Assembly (NCBI RefSeq): GCF_003172895.1 | Contig: NZ_QGKL01000029.1 | Location: 62,001-126,000 of the forward strand | DNA from: Leucothrix arctica | GTDB taxonomy: Bacteria > Pseudomonadota > Gammaproteobacteria > Thiotrichales > Thiotrichaceae | Direction of reading: 5' to 3' | DNA length: 64,000 bases | Shown: positions 1 through 8,267 of the stretch, in pieces | How positions within the stretch are numbered: the first letter of the stretch is position 1 | Layout: each line of letters starts with the position of its first letter | The notes under the pieces: model-generated | What the model was told of the DNA's origin: nothing | The model's database searches: none | The model's input: the letters and a program-made list of their open reading frames with translations, nothing else | Translations under genes and position numbers: made by a program

Positions 1-1
1 T

Positions 2-625
2 CATGCTGGCGATGCGATCATCATGCAAAGTACGCTTAAACTTGCTAAAGAGCATGGCGTCACTGTGGGTGCTCACCCGGCTTATCCTGACTTACAAGGC
101 TTTGGCCGACGCTCAATGAAGTGTAGTCGTACCGAGATCATTGCTTATATTCAGTACCAAGTCAGCGCGATTGAAGGCATGGCAAAGAATGCAGGCATGA
201 TTGTCGATTACGTCAAACCACATGGCGCGCTATATAACGACATGATGGCGCAAGATGAAGTGCGTGATGCGGTGATGGAAGCAGTCTCAAGCCACCACTC
301 AAAGCCTGCGTTAGTACTACAAGCAACACCTGAACATGATCAGCACCTTGCTGAAGCAGAAAAGTACGGTTTAAAGCTATACTTTGAAGCCTTTGCTGAC
401 CGTTGTTATGACGATGACGGCAAGCTGCTATCTCGTGCCAAAGCTGGCGCAGTACACACTAAAGAAAAAATGATCGCGCAAGTGAAGCAGTTGTGTGAAC
501 AAGGGACAATTACTACCGTGAGCGGCAAGACGCTAACGCTACAAGTCGATACCTTATGTGTGCATGGCGATAATGATGCAGGTATCCAAGCTATATCAGA
601 AATCAGAGCATTGGTTGACGCATGA
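2..625 (+). CDS. pxpA: 5-oxoprolinase subunit A (LamB/YcsF family), 5' end outside window
   Basis: This is the catalytic-side subunit of the prokaryotic ATP-dependent 5-oxoprolinase PxpABC, which opens 5-oxoproline (pyroglutamate) to L-glutamate in the cytoplasm. The open frame runs to the window edge and begins with HAGDAIIM, the conserved HAGD stretch of the family, so the true start lies upstream and the ATG at 23 is internal. GAHPAYPDLQGFGRRSM and VKPHGALYN are family blocks, and CVHGDN lies near the C-terminus. The stop overlaps the pxpB start as ATGA, which suggests translational coupling. Identity is secure; only the N-terminus is missing. Confidence 0.93.
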   Translation, partial: HAGDAIIMQSTLKLAKEHGVTVGAHPAYPDLQGFGRRSMKCSRTEIIAYIQYQVSAIEGMAKNAGMIVDYVKPHGALYNDMMAQDEVRDAVMEAVSSHHSKPALVLQATPEHDQHLAEAEKYGLKLYFEAFADRCYDDDGKLLSRAKAGAVHTKEKMIAQVKQLCEQGTITTVSGKTLTLQVDTLCVHGDNDAGIQAISEIRALVDA

Positions 626-1320
626 GAATCGAGACGGCAAGTGAAAATTCTTTAATCGTCTACCTTGGTGATAGCACCTCGCCAGAAACTTCTGAGCGCG
701 TGCAACAGGCTTCTACAAAACTAGCGGCTGCACTTGGCGACAAGCTGATAGACCAAGTTGCCTCTTATGCTTCGTTACTGGTTATTTTTGATCCGTTACG
801 TTGTGACCAGCTTGAAATACGCGCCATCATCAAGCAAACACTCAGCGAACTAGGCGACACTAAAAAAGCATCTGACACGCCGTCGACTATCATTGAGCTA
901 CCTGTTTACTACAGCGAAGAGTCTGGCCCAGAGCTAAAGCTTATTAGTGAACATTCTGGTTTGAGTATTGAAGAGATAATAGCCATTCACCAAAGTATGA
1001 CCTACCGTGTTTACGCGATTGGTTTTGCCCCTGGTTTTGCCTTTTTAGGTGAAGTGGATGAGCGTATTGCGATGGCTCGTTTAACGACACCACGCTTGAA
1101 AGTACCGCGCGGTGCAGTTGGTATTGCTGACCGTCAAACCGCTGTCTACCCTGACGTTTCACCGGGCGGCTGGAACCTAATCGGTCTCTGCCCTACCCGC
1201 ATGTTTAACCCAGATGCTGACCCAACCATGCCTGTTAGCGTGGGTGACGAGGTTCGTTTTAAAGCAATCACTAAAGAGGCTTTTATTGAACTAGGTGGCG
1301 AACTAGGGGAATACAAATGA
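622..1320 (+). CDS. pxpB: 5-oxoprolinase subunit B (KipI/allophanate hydrolase subunit 1 family)
   Basis: A 232-residue cytoplasmic protein of the PxpB/KipI family, partner of PxpC in the 5-oxoprolinase complex. The C-terminal half carries the cyclophilin-like core with the family blocks YAIGFAPGFAFLG, PRLKVPRGAVGIA and SPGGWNLIG. Its ATG overlaps the pxpA stop by 4 bases, and its own stop overlaps the pxpC start the same way, so the three genes form one coupled unit. KipI of Bacillus was first described as a kinase inhibitor. The pxpA and pxpC context here favours the oxoprolinase role. Confidence 0.93.
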   Translation: MRIETASENSLIVYLGDSTSPETSERVQQASTKLAAALGDKLIDQVASYASLLVIFDPLRCDQLEIRAIIKQTLSELGDTKKASDTPSTIIELPVYYSEESGPELKLISEHSGLSIEEIIAIHQSMTYRVYAIGFAPGFAFLGEVDERIAMARLTTPRLKVPRGAVGIADRQTAVYPDVSPGGWNLIGLCPTRMFNPDADPTMPVSVGDEVRFKAITKEAFIELGGELGEYK

Positions 1321-2282
1321 GCGTAGCAACTAACAACACAAACACCAGCGGTTTCAAAGTATTGCAGCCGGGCATCCTATCGCTAATTCAAGATAGCGGT
1401 CGCTTCGGTCAACACTCGATTGGTTTAACCACAGGTGGCCCACTAGACAAGCTGTCATTTGATTGGGCAAACCGTTTATGCGGTAACACTGCCAATGCAG
1501 CTACGATAGAAACTAGCTTTGGTGGCATCAGCCTAGAAGCACAAGTTGACACGCAAATAGCCGTAACCGGTGGTGACGCACAGCTCATGATTAACAATAT
1601 CAATGTAGCTAGCTGGCGCACTCATGCCATCAAGTCTGGCGACAAGGTTGAGTTGAAGTTTAGCCAACACACGACTCGCCATTACATTGCCGTTGCTGGC
1701 GGCTTTCAAATCACGCCAATGTTTGGCAGTGCAGCAACCGTTGCGCGTGAAAAGCTCGGCGGCTTAAACGGTACGCCACTTAAGAGTGGTGACATTTTAC
1801 CGTGCAATGCCAGCCAGACCACTCAGCAGCACATGCTCGCCAAAGAGCACCAGCCAGACTATAGTGGTGATGTGGTACTTCGTGTAGTGCTAGGCTACCA
1901 AAAGGATGCCTTTAGCCCGTTACAGCAGCGTCGTTTCTTTAATAGTGACTTTACGCTAAGTGACCGTTGTGACCGTATGGGCTTTCGTTTAACCGGCCCT
2001 GAGATAAAATCAGACATCAACGGAATTTTATCCGAAGGTATCTGCTACGGCGCGATTCAAGTACCCAGCGACGGCCAACCGATCATTTTGCTAAACGACC
2101 GCCAGACGATTGGTGGCTATCCCAAAATAGGCTCGGTGTTCTCGTTAGATATACCCAAATTAACGCAACGCACACCAGAAACAACGGTGCGTTTTGAAGC
2201 TTTATCGATGGATGATGCTCAGTGCTTATTGCACCTAGCGCACTACCGCTTTCAACAGACAAAAATAACCGCTATCAGTTAA
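1317..2282 (+). CDS. pxpC: 5-oxoprolinase subunit C (KipA/biotin-dependent carboxyltransferase family)
   Basis: A 321-residue protein of the PxpC/KipA family, third subunit of the cytoplasmic 5-oxoprolinase. The N-terminal signature QPGILSLIQDSGRFGQ followed by GLTTGGPLD is diagnostic. A later block, GICYGAIQVPSDGQPI, is also typical, and the length is normal for the stand-alone protein. It overlaps pxpB by ATGA. The next gene, 61 bases downstream on the same strand, encodes a D-glutamate cyclase-like protein that would make the substrate of this complex. Confidence 0.93.
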   Translation: MSVATNNTNTSGFKVLQPGILSLIQDSGRFGQHSIGLTTGGPLDKLSFDWANRLCGNTANAATIETSFGGISLEAQVDTQIAVTGGDAQLMINNINVASWRTHAIKSGDKVELKFSQHTTRHYIAVAGGFQITPMFGSAATVAREKLGGLNGTPLKSGDILPCNASQTTQQHMLAKEHQPDYSGDVVLRVVLGYQKDAFSPLQQRRFFNSDFTLSDRCDRMGFRLTGPEIKSDINGILSEGICYGAIQVPSDGQPIILLNDRQTIGGYPKIGSVFSLDIPKLTQRTPETTVRFEALSMDDAQCLLHLAHYRFQQTKITAIS

Positions 2283-2343
2283 CACTGAGCGTATAGAAGG
2301 CCTAACGTTTGACCATTCGGCTTTCTATAAATAGGACAAAATT

Positions 2344-3204
2344 ATGGCGTCAGAAAATAATACATTACCGTTCGCAACGATCGTCCAACGAGTCGAAGAC
2401 TTGATGGTAGAGCGAGACCTGCGTGGCATGAAAAGCATCCAAAAAGTGCTTACCCCAGGTTATTACGAACGTGCAGCTAAGCTACTGCTTGACTGTAGAG
2501 GTACTGTATTAATCGGTACGGGCTTCCCTGTCGATGACACCTTTGAAACCGACGGCCCTGTCGGCGCCATCGCACTGTATAAAATCCTAGAACACCTAGG
2601 TGCTAACCCTATTATTGTGTGTGGTGACCCGCTATCTAGCAAGATTAGTCAAGATTACAACACCTACGAAATCAGCGTTGGCGACTTAAGCCAAGGCCGT
2701 GATGAAGCACTAAAAGCCCTAGATAAACTCAAACCTGAAATCGTCTTATCGATTGAGCGCCCAGGTTTATCAGCGACCGGTATTTACGCCAATATGCGCG
2801 GTGAAGATATCAGCGCTCGCTGCGCTTGTTTTGACTACTTCCTGATTGAAGCAGACTGCCCAACCATTGCTATTGGTGACGGTGGCAATGAAATCGGTAT
2901 GGGGAATGTCACAGATGCATTAGCTAGCCTGTCTATTACGCCAGCAATGACTAAGTGCGATGAGTTACTTGTTGCCGATGTATCTAACTGGGCTGCGCAC
3001 GGCTTGATTGCCTTGTTAGGTTATTGGCAGCATGAAGACTTACTGTCTTATATCAACACATTAGAGATACTAGAATATATTTCTGAGCGTGGCAGTGTAG
3101 ATGGCGTAACGCGTGAAAACACCTTAACTGAAGATAGCCTTGCCTCTGAAGCAGGTCAGGAACTCATCGACAAATTACGTGCTATTACAGGATTTACGGT
3201 TTAA
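2344..3204 (+). CDS. D-glutamate cyclase-like protein (DUF4392 family)
   Basis: A 286-residue protein resembling the DUF4392 domain, known in the mitochondrial D-glutamate cyclase that turns D-glutamate into 5-oxo-D-proline. Visible blocks are IGTGFPVDDTFETDGPVGA (about residues 57-75), SIERPGLSATGIYANMRG and AIGDGGNEIGMGN (about 178-190). The last is a glycine/acidic loop strongly conserved in the family. There is no signal peptide, so it is cytoplasmic. A purine-rich AGGACA lies just upstream of the ATG. Its place directly behind pxpABC suggests that it supplies 5-oxoproline from D-glutamate. Family assignment is firm; the reaction is inferred from the family and context. Confidence 0.82.
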   Translation: MASENNTLPFATIVQRVEDLMVERDLRGMKSIQKVLTPGYYERAAKLLLDCRGTVLIGTGFPVDDTFETDGPVGAIALYKILEHLGANPIIVCGDPLSSKISQDYNTYEISVGDLSQGRDEALKALDKLKPEIVLSIERPGLSATGIYANMRGEDISARCACFDYFLIEADCPTIAIGDGGNEIGMGNVTDALASLSITPAMTKCDELLVADVSNWAAHGLIALLGYWQHEDLLSYINTLEILEYISERGSVDGVTRENTLTEDSLASEAGQELIDKLRAITGFTV

Positions 3205-3231
3205 CTGTTTAGTGAAATATTATTGTTAGTC

Positions 3232-3258
3232 GAGCAGCTTACATTACGTAAGCTGCTC
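3232..3258. terminator. Hairpin between convergent genes
   Basis: A perfect 11-base inverted repeat (GAGCAGCTTAC and GTAAGCTGCTC) with a 5-base loop lies between the converging cyclase and yjdM genes. There is no long T run on either side, so it may be a bidirectional terminator of modest strength or an mRNA 3'-end stabiliser. Confidence 0.6.
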
Positions 3259-3274
3259 ACTGAAGCAATCGGCT

Positions 3275-3859
3275 TTACGCTGACTTCTTCACAAACTGCG
3301 TCAAGATAACAATACGCGTTCCATTCACACGTCCTTCAATGTGTTCCGCGTTGTCACTGACTAAGCCAATCCCACGCACAACCGTGCCGCGCTTAGCCAC
3401 AAAACTTGTCCCTTTCACATTCAAATCTTTGATCAACGTAACGTTATCGCCCTGCTCTAGTAGCGCACCATTACTGTCTAAGTGACGTACCACCTCGTCA
3501 TCGCTGTCACCTTCACCGGTTGCTTGTGCCCACTTTGCCGTGTCTTCTTCAAGGTACATCATGTCTAGCGCGTCTTGCGCCCAACCTTCTGTCTTACTCA
3601 AGCGTGACAACATGCGCCATGACATCACCTGCACTGCCGGTACTTGACTCCACATGCTGTCATTCAGACAACGCCAATGGTGAACATCAACCGTCTCAGG
3701 ATCACTAATCTGGCCCAAACATGTTGCGCACAACAAGACTGACTCATCGGCACTATCGAGCGTCGTTGGCGGTACAGCAAATACGGCTAATGAATCAATC
3801 GCGGTACAAAGCTCACATTTCGACTCACTACGAGCCATTAGGATCTGTTCAGTGCTCAT
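3275..3859 (-). CDS. yjdM: PhnA/YjdM family zinc-ribbon protein
   Basis: A 194-residue protein of the PhnA (YjdM) family. Residues about 15-46 hold a zinc ribbon with paired CELC and CATC motifs. The C-terminal part (about 125-192) is the PhnA domain, with DSNGALLEQGDNVTLIKDL and KGTSFVAKRGTVVRG. It is longer than E. coli YjdM because of a middle segment, which is common in marine gammaproteobacterial members. Despite the old name it is not phosphonoacetate hydrolase, and its biochemical role is unknown. It stands alone, 14 kb from the phn operon, convergent with the cyclase gene. Confidence 0.88.
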   Translation of the reverse strand: MSTEQILMARSESKCELCTAIDSLAVFAVPPTTLDSADESVLLCATCLGQISDPETVDVHHWRCLNDSMWSQVPAVQVMSWRMLSRLSKTEGWAQDALDMMYLEEDTAKWAQATGEGDSDDEVVRHLDSNGALLEQGDNVTLIKDLNVKGTSFVAKRGTVVRGIGLVSDNAEHIEGRVNGTRIVILTQFVKKSA

Positions 3860-3925
3860 GATCGGGCAATCTCAAAAATTAGGTGTGCTAATTATAGCGG
3901 ATTCTCTAATAAACCATTACGCCAA

Positions 3926-5536
3926 TTAGTTAGTTTTCACGATATTTCGACCTGCTGCTTTAGCACGGTATAACGCCACATCTGAGCGTTTCACAATAGA
4001 ACAAATATCATCCCTGTCAGACTTAAAGGCAGCAACACCAAAACTCGCGGTAATGTTGATAGTGACGTCATCGACTACTACACTGGTACTTTCAAGCGCT
4101 TGACGAATTTCCTCGGCTAAAGAGCAAGCTCCTTTTATATCTGTATCGGGCAGGATAACCGCAAACTCTTCTCCCCCCACTCGCCCCTGAATATCAGTCT
4201 CACGCACACGCCCAACAATAACTCGGGCAATGGTGCAAATAACTTCATCCCCGACTGCATGACCGTACTCATCATTAATCTTTTTGAAGTGATCAATATC
4301 AATCATAATGATAGACAGTGGTTCTTTATGCGCCTTGGTATGTTCAACGGCTTGCGCACCATACTCATAACAAGAGCGACGATTGCCCATACCACTCAAC
4401 TCATCGGTATAGGCTTGTATAATTGCGGCGTCTTGGGCCTCTTGTAAGTTCTTTTTACCTACAATTTGGACTTGAACCTCCGCCGCTAGCCGACGGTTAT
4501 TAAGGAATAAAATCCCGATAAGCCAACAAAGTAAAATAAAGCCGCCACCAATCCAAAGCAAAGAACGGTAAGTAGATTCAACATCGTTTTCTTGGTAAAT
4601 AAAACCATCTAACGAGTAGTCTTTATCAATCGTATTAATTGAAGCTAACGTTGCTGCAGTCGCTTCCCAGCGTTCAATATTGTTGTGACCAATTTGAATA
4701 AGGTTTGGCAGCATTAGCGTCTCGATAACAGTCGCTTCCGCAAGCAGCGCTTGTTTAGTTTTGTTTTGACTATAATGCTCAATAATATGGTCGACCATTG
4801 CCACTTTGTTTTTTAACGCATAACGCCAACCTTGAATAGTTGCCGACCTAAAGCGCTTGGCCCTGCCTTTATACAACTCCAGTTCACGTTCACTAGTAAT
4901 GATCACATCACCATAAAAATCAATATCATAATCAAGCGGTCTAATCGCATTAAACTCCACACCTGCTAACGCTAGCTGATACGGTTCGTTACTGGTAAAA
5001 CCATACAGTGCGTCTACCGTTTTGTTTAACAGCAGATCGATACCAACCGTATCTTCACGGTTGTCTAATTGACTTAACTCAATACCCTGACTTTGAAACA
5101 TTGCTTCAATTGAGACTAGAGGCAGCCCTGCCGACATCGTTTCAACACGCTTGCCGATCAAGTCCTTAACGACCTCCAAACCTGAGTCTTTTCGAGTCAA
5201 CAACACAACAGGAGAATATTGAATAATACTGGCTAGCACGACTATTTTTTCACCAGCAACTCTTCGTTGCACAACTGAGCCAGTCGCATTGCAGTAATTA
5301 ACTTTGGTGTGTAACAACGCTTCATTACAAACGACACCAGGGCCGCCCTCTAACAGGGTTACGTCTAGACCCTCGTTCTTATAAAAACCTTGAGATAACG
5401 CTGCGTAAAAGCCAGCAAACTGAAACTGATGAAGCCACGATAGTTGCACATTCACCTTGTCTAGCGGTTTCGCTAAGGCTGGGGAAACACACAAAAATTG
5501 GACGAATAAAATTACAATGAATGCAATCAGCTTCAT
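3926..5536 (-). CDS. Periplasmic NMT1/ThiY-like sensor fused to GGDEF diguanylate cyclase
   Basis: A 536-residue membrane protein. Residues 1-22 are a signal peptide. About 27-300 form a periplasmic binding domain of the NMT1/THI5 (ThiY-like) type, with QLSWLHQFQFAGFYAALSQG and GGPGV. A transmembrane helix follows at about 325-347. The C-terminal GGDEF domain (about 375-533) has the active-site GGEEF and an RETD motif five residues before it, which matches the inhibitory RxxD I-site. It is therefore probably an active, feedback-inhibited cyclic di-GMP synthase that senses a small ligand in the periplasm. NMT1 domains often bind pyrimidine or related precursors; the ligand here is unknown. It is monocistronic. 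Confidence 0.88.
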   Translation of the reverse strand: MKLIAFIVILFVQFLCVSPALAKPLDKVNVQLSWLHQFQFAGFYAALSQGFYKNEGLDVTLLEGGPGVVCNEALLHTKVNYCNATGSVVQRRVAGEKIVVLASIIQYSPVVLLTRKDSGLEVVKDLIGKRVETMSAGLPLVSIEAMFQSQGIELSQLDNREDTVGIDLLLNKTVDALYGFTSNEPYQLALAGVEFNAIRPLDYDIDFYGDVIITSERELELYKGRAKRFRSATIQGWRYALKNKVAMVDHIIEHYSQNKTKQALLAEATVIETLMLPNLIQIGHNNIERWEATAATLASINTIDKDYSLDGFIYQENDVESTYRSLLWIGGGFILLCWLIGILFLNNRRLAAEVQVQIVGKKNLQEAQDAAIIQAYTDELSGMGNRRSCYEYGAQAVEHTKAHKEPLSIIMIDIDHFKKINDEYGHAVGDEVICTIARVIVGRVRETDIQGRVGGEEFAVILPDTDIKGACSLAEEIRQALESTSVVVDDVTINITASFGVAAFKSDRDDICSIVKRSDVALYRAKAAGRNIVKTN

Positions 5537-5786
5537 ATCATATAACCATGATCAATTGGTACTTCACGACTTAGAATAAATTTAGGGTAGTCACTTTAGG
5601 CACTAACTTAATAGTCAGACAATATATTTGAACAAATATTAATCCAATCAGCTACTTGCCTCATTTAGCTTAACATAAGTTATCACTGATGGTCCTCAAA
5701 GAAAATAAACACGGCCTCAGGAAACTGGTGCATCCACAACAATTTTCACCGCGTATTTTGTAGGTAGACACTTGAGAGGAAAAAAA

Positions 5787-6722
5787 ATGACTCGTATAAA
5801 TAAAAGCATACTTTGCATGCTCATCTTCGGCATTTCAGCCTCATTATCTGCGGCCACTAAAAACGACTTTGACCTCACTGGCAGCCTCATTCCTATCGAT
5901 GAAATACTACAAGGCGGCCCACCTAGAGATGGTATTCCCTCCATTGATAAGCCGGTGTTTGTCAGTGCTAGCCAAGCCAAATTTATGCAACCAAAGGATC
6001 GTGTCATTGGCATCACTGTCAATGGTGAAAGTCGTGCCTACCCTATTAATATTTTGAACTGGCATGAAATCGTTAATGACACCATCCAAGGCAGGCCCGT
6101 GTCAGTGACCTACTGCCCACTTTGCGGCACAGGTATAGTTTATGAAGGGAATCAGGGCGGCCGCACACTAAAGCTTGGTGTATCAGGTCTTTTGTATAAC
6201 AGTGACGTGCTGCTATATGACCGCCAAACCGAAACACTTTGGTCACAGATTTTATCCAAAGGCATCAGTGGGCCACTTAAAGGACAGAAGCTCACCATGA
6301 TCGAGTCTTCACAAACTCGCTGGTCAAAATGGCTAAAGCAACACCCTAATACCAAAGTCCTTTCTACCCAAACGGGCTACTCCCGCGACTATCGTAGTTC
6401 GCCTTATGGCAACTATGACAACAACACTAACCTGTACTTCCCAGTCAGCCGTGAAAGCCGTCGTTACCATCCAAAAGAGCGTGTGCTAGGGATTACTATT
6501 AACGGTAAAACCAAAGCCTACCCTTTTAAAGAGCTCGCAAAACTTGGGACGACACAACTTAAAGACACCTTCCAAGGCCAAGCCTTAACCATCAACTTTG
6601 ATGTACCCAATCGTGATGGGAATATAAGAGATGCCGCAGGAAGACCTGTCGAGTTAGTCAATGGCTTCTGGTTTGCGTGGTACGCATTTCACCAACAGAC
6701 TGCTGTGTTTACCGTTAAATAA
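5787..6722 (+). CDS. DUF3179 domain-containing secreted protein
   Basis: A 311-residue protein of the DUF3179 family, function unknown. It begins with a signal peptide (about residues 1-22). It carries the family motif VTYCPLCGTGIVYEG, with a CxxC pair, after a YPINILNWHEIVND block, and a second related block (KTKAYPFKEL) in the C-terminal half. I chose the ATG at 5787 because GAGAGGA lies 6 bases upstream; an in-frame TTG at 5772 would overlap that ribosome site. It stands between the GGDEF gene (divergent) and the tct operon, and a strong terminator separates it from tctC. Confidence 0.85.
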   Translation: MTRINKSILCMLIFGISASLSAATKNDFDLTGSLIPIDEILQGGPPRDGIPSIDKPVFVSASQAKFMQPKDRVIGITVNGESRAYPINILNWHEIVNDTIQGRPVSVTYCPLCGTGIVYEGNQGGRTLKLGVSGLLYNSDVLLYDRQTETLWSQILSKGISGPLKGQKLTMIESSQTRWSKWLKQHPNTKVLSTQTGYSRDYRSSPYGNYDNNTNLYFPVSRESRRYHPKERVLGITINGKTKAYPFKELAKLGTTQLKDTFQGQALTINFDVPNRDGNIRDAAGRPVELVNGFWFAWYAFHQQTAVFTVK

Positions 6723-6789
6723 ATGGACTGACTCGCGATAGCCTCCATTCATGACAGGTTCACGTCAGCTTGCTGTGAAATGATGAGAT

Positions 6790-6826
6790 TTGCTCATTGC
6801 TTATTACAAGCAGTGAGCAACTTTTT
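6790..6826 (+). terminator. Rho-independent terminator or attenuator upstream of tctC
   Basis: A 13-base stem (TTGCTCATTGCTT with AAGCAGTGAGCAA, one G-T pair) with a 5-base loop is followed by C and five T. It ends 8 bases before the GGATGGAGGA ribosome site of tctC. It may simply terminate the DUF3179 gene, but it would then lie inside any tctC leader transcribed from further upstream. Confidence 0.8.
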
Positions 6827-6847
6827 ATAAGGATGGAGGATATCAAT

Positions 6848-7816
6848 ATGAAGGCACCTGCTTTCAAGAAAATCGCTGCTGGCGTATTACTTAGTGTTGG
6901 CCTAGTGGGCAACAGTTTCGCAGCAGAATGTATCGCCCCTGCAAGTCCAGGCGGCGGTTGGGATTTCACTTGCCGTATTATCGGTAAAATCATGTACGAA
7001 ATTGGCGCAGTTGATAAGCCAATTCAAGTCACCAATATGGCTGGTGCTGGTGGTGGTTTAGCTTATAACCACGTAGTTGCAGAGCGAAATGATGATGTAG
7101 ATGTATTTATTGCAGCCTCTTCTGCAACGGCAACTCGCCTTGCTCAAAACGCATATGCAGGTAAGACAGCTGATCAAGTACGTTTTGTAGGCGCTATCGG
7201 TGCTGATCCAGGCGTTATCGTTGTTGCAGATGACAGCCCATACAAAAACCTTAAAGATCTATTAGACGCAATCATAAAAGACCCTAAGTCAGTTACCTTT
7301 GCAGGTGGTTCAGCGGTTGGTGGGTTTGATCACCTTAAGCCTTTGATGCTACTTCAACGTGCAGGCTTCACTGACGTTACTAAAGTAAAATACATCGGTG
7401 TTAACAACGGTGGTGATGCAATCACTCAAACAATCGGTGGTTTCACTCAAGCAATGACAGGCGACATGTCTGAAGTTGTTGGCTTCCTTAAAACTGGAAA
7501 AGTACGTGCTATCGCAGTACTAACAGAAGAGCGTGTACCTGGTTTTGAAGACGTACCAACTGCTAAAGAGCAGGGCTATGATGTTGTAGCAGTTAACTGG
7601 CGTGGTATGTACGTACCTAAAGGTGTAAGCGACGAAGTCTTCAACATGTGGGCAGAGCGTCTACAGAAAGTTGCTGACAGTAAGCAGTGGGCAGAAGCAA
7701 TGACTGCAAACGGCCTAGCACCCTTCACTAAGGTCGGTGATGACTTCCAAGAGTACGTAACTAACGTAGTTAAAGAAATCAACACAATGTCTAAAGATAT
7801 TGGAGTTATTAAGTAA
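6848..7816 (+). CDS. tctC: Tripartite tricarboxylate transporter, periplasmic binding protein
   Basis: A 322-residue TctC-family extracytoplasmic receptor that delivers an organic acid to TctAB. It has a signal peptide (about residues 1-25, cleavage near NSFAA) followed by the family start IAPASPGGGWDFTCR. Other blocks are NMAGAGGGLAYN and FAGGSAVGGFDHLK. The ATG at 6848 has GGAGGA at 7 bases; the in-frame ATG at 6797 would lie inside the preceding terminator stem and is rejected. Its stop overlaps the tctB ATG by one base. The substrate (citrate, tricarballylate, another carboxylate, or something else) cannot be told from sequence. Confidence 0.93.
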   Translation: MKAPAFKKIAAGVLLSVGLVGNSFAAECIAPASPGGGWDFTCRIIGKIMYEIGAVDKPIQVTNMAGAGGGLAYNHVVAERNDDVDVFIAASSATATRLAQNAYAGKTADQVRFVGAIGADPGVIVVADDSPYKNLKDLLDAIIKDPKSVTFAGGSAVGGFDHLKPLMLLQRAGFTDVTKVKYIGVNNGGDAITQTIGGFTQAMTGDMSEVVGFLKTGKVRAIAVLTEERVPGFEDVPTAKEQGYDVVAVNWRGMYVPKGVSDEVFNMWAERLQKVADSKQWAEAMTANGLAPFTKVGDDFQEYVTNVVKEINTMSKDIGVIK

Positions 7817-8256
7817 TGATGAGTGACCGTATTTTCGGTCTGATCGTACTATTTGTGGCACTGGCGTATATCGTCGGTGCCACTCAAATTCAGACTAGCT
7901 TCCTTTCTGATCCTGTAGGCTCCAAGACATTCCCAATGATGATTGGTGCGATTGCAGGACTGTGTGGCTTAGTCATGATGATTCGTCCAGATCCAGACCC
8001 AGAGTGGCCAGCAGGCCGCACATTTTTCGCACTGCTTATCGCTGTTGCGGTGTTAGTTGCTTATGCATTTGCCCTTAAACCGTTTGGGTTTATTTTCCCG
8101 ACAGCGGTTGCAGCAGGCGTGCTTAGCTACCAACTTTCACCCCGTGCAGGTCCAGCAGCATTATCAGGAGTAGGCTTGTCCGTTGGTCTATTTATCGTAT
8201 TTAAATTTGCTTTAGGGCTGGGTCTTATCCCATTTCCTGAAGGATTCTTAGGTTAA
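7816..8256 (+). CDS. tctB: Tripartite tricarboxylate transporter, small membrane subunit
   Basis: A 146-residue inner-membrane protein with four predicted transmembrane segments, the usual size and pattern of TctB. The N-terminal DRIFGLIVLFVALAYIVGA helix followed by a DPVGSKTFPMMIG block is typical. It overlaps tctC by one base and is followed by tctA 11 bases later, so it belongs to the tctCBA operon. TctB is the poorly conserved accessory subunit needed for transport. Confidence 0.9.
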   Translation: MMSDRIFGLIVLFVALAYIVGATQIQTSFLSDPVGSKTFPMMIGAIAGLCGLVMMIRPDPDPEWPAGRTFFALLIAVAVLVAYAFALKPFGFIFPTAVAAGVLSYQLSPRAGPAALSGVGLSVGLFIVFKFALGLGLIPFPEGFLG

Positions 8257-8267
8257 GGAGGAACATC

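Noticed and set aside
3275-3859. yjdM as a phosphonoacetate hydrolase linked to the phn operon
   Set aside because: The PhnA name is historical; this zinc-ribbon family is not that hydrolase, and the gene is 14 kb from phn.
6797-6847. Longer tctC start at 6797
   Set aside because: The ATG lies inside the terminator stem, and the extra residues would spoil the signal peptide; the ATG at 6848 has a strong ribosome site.
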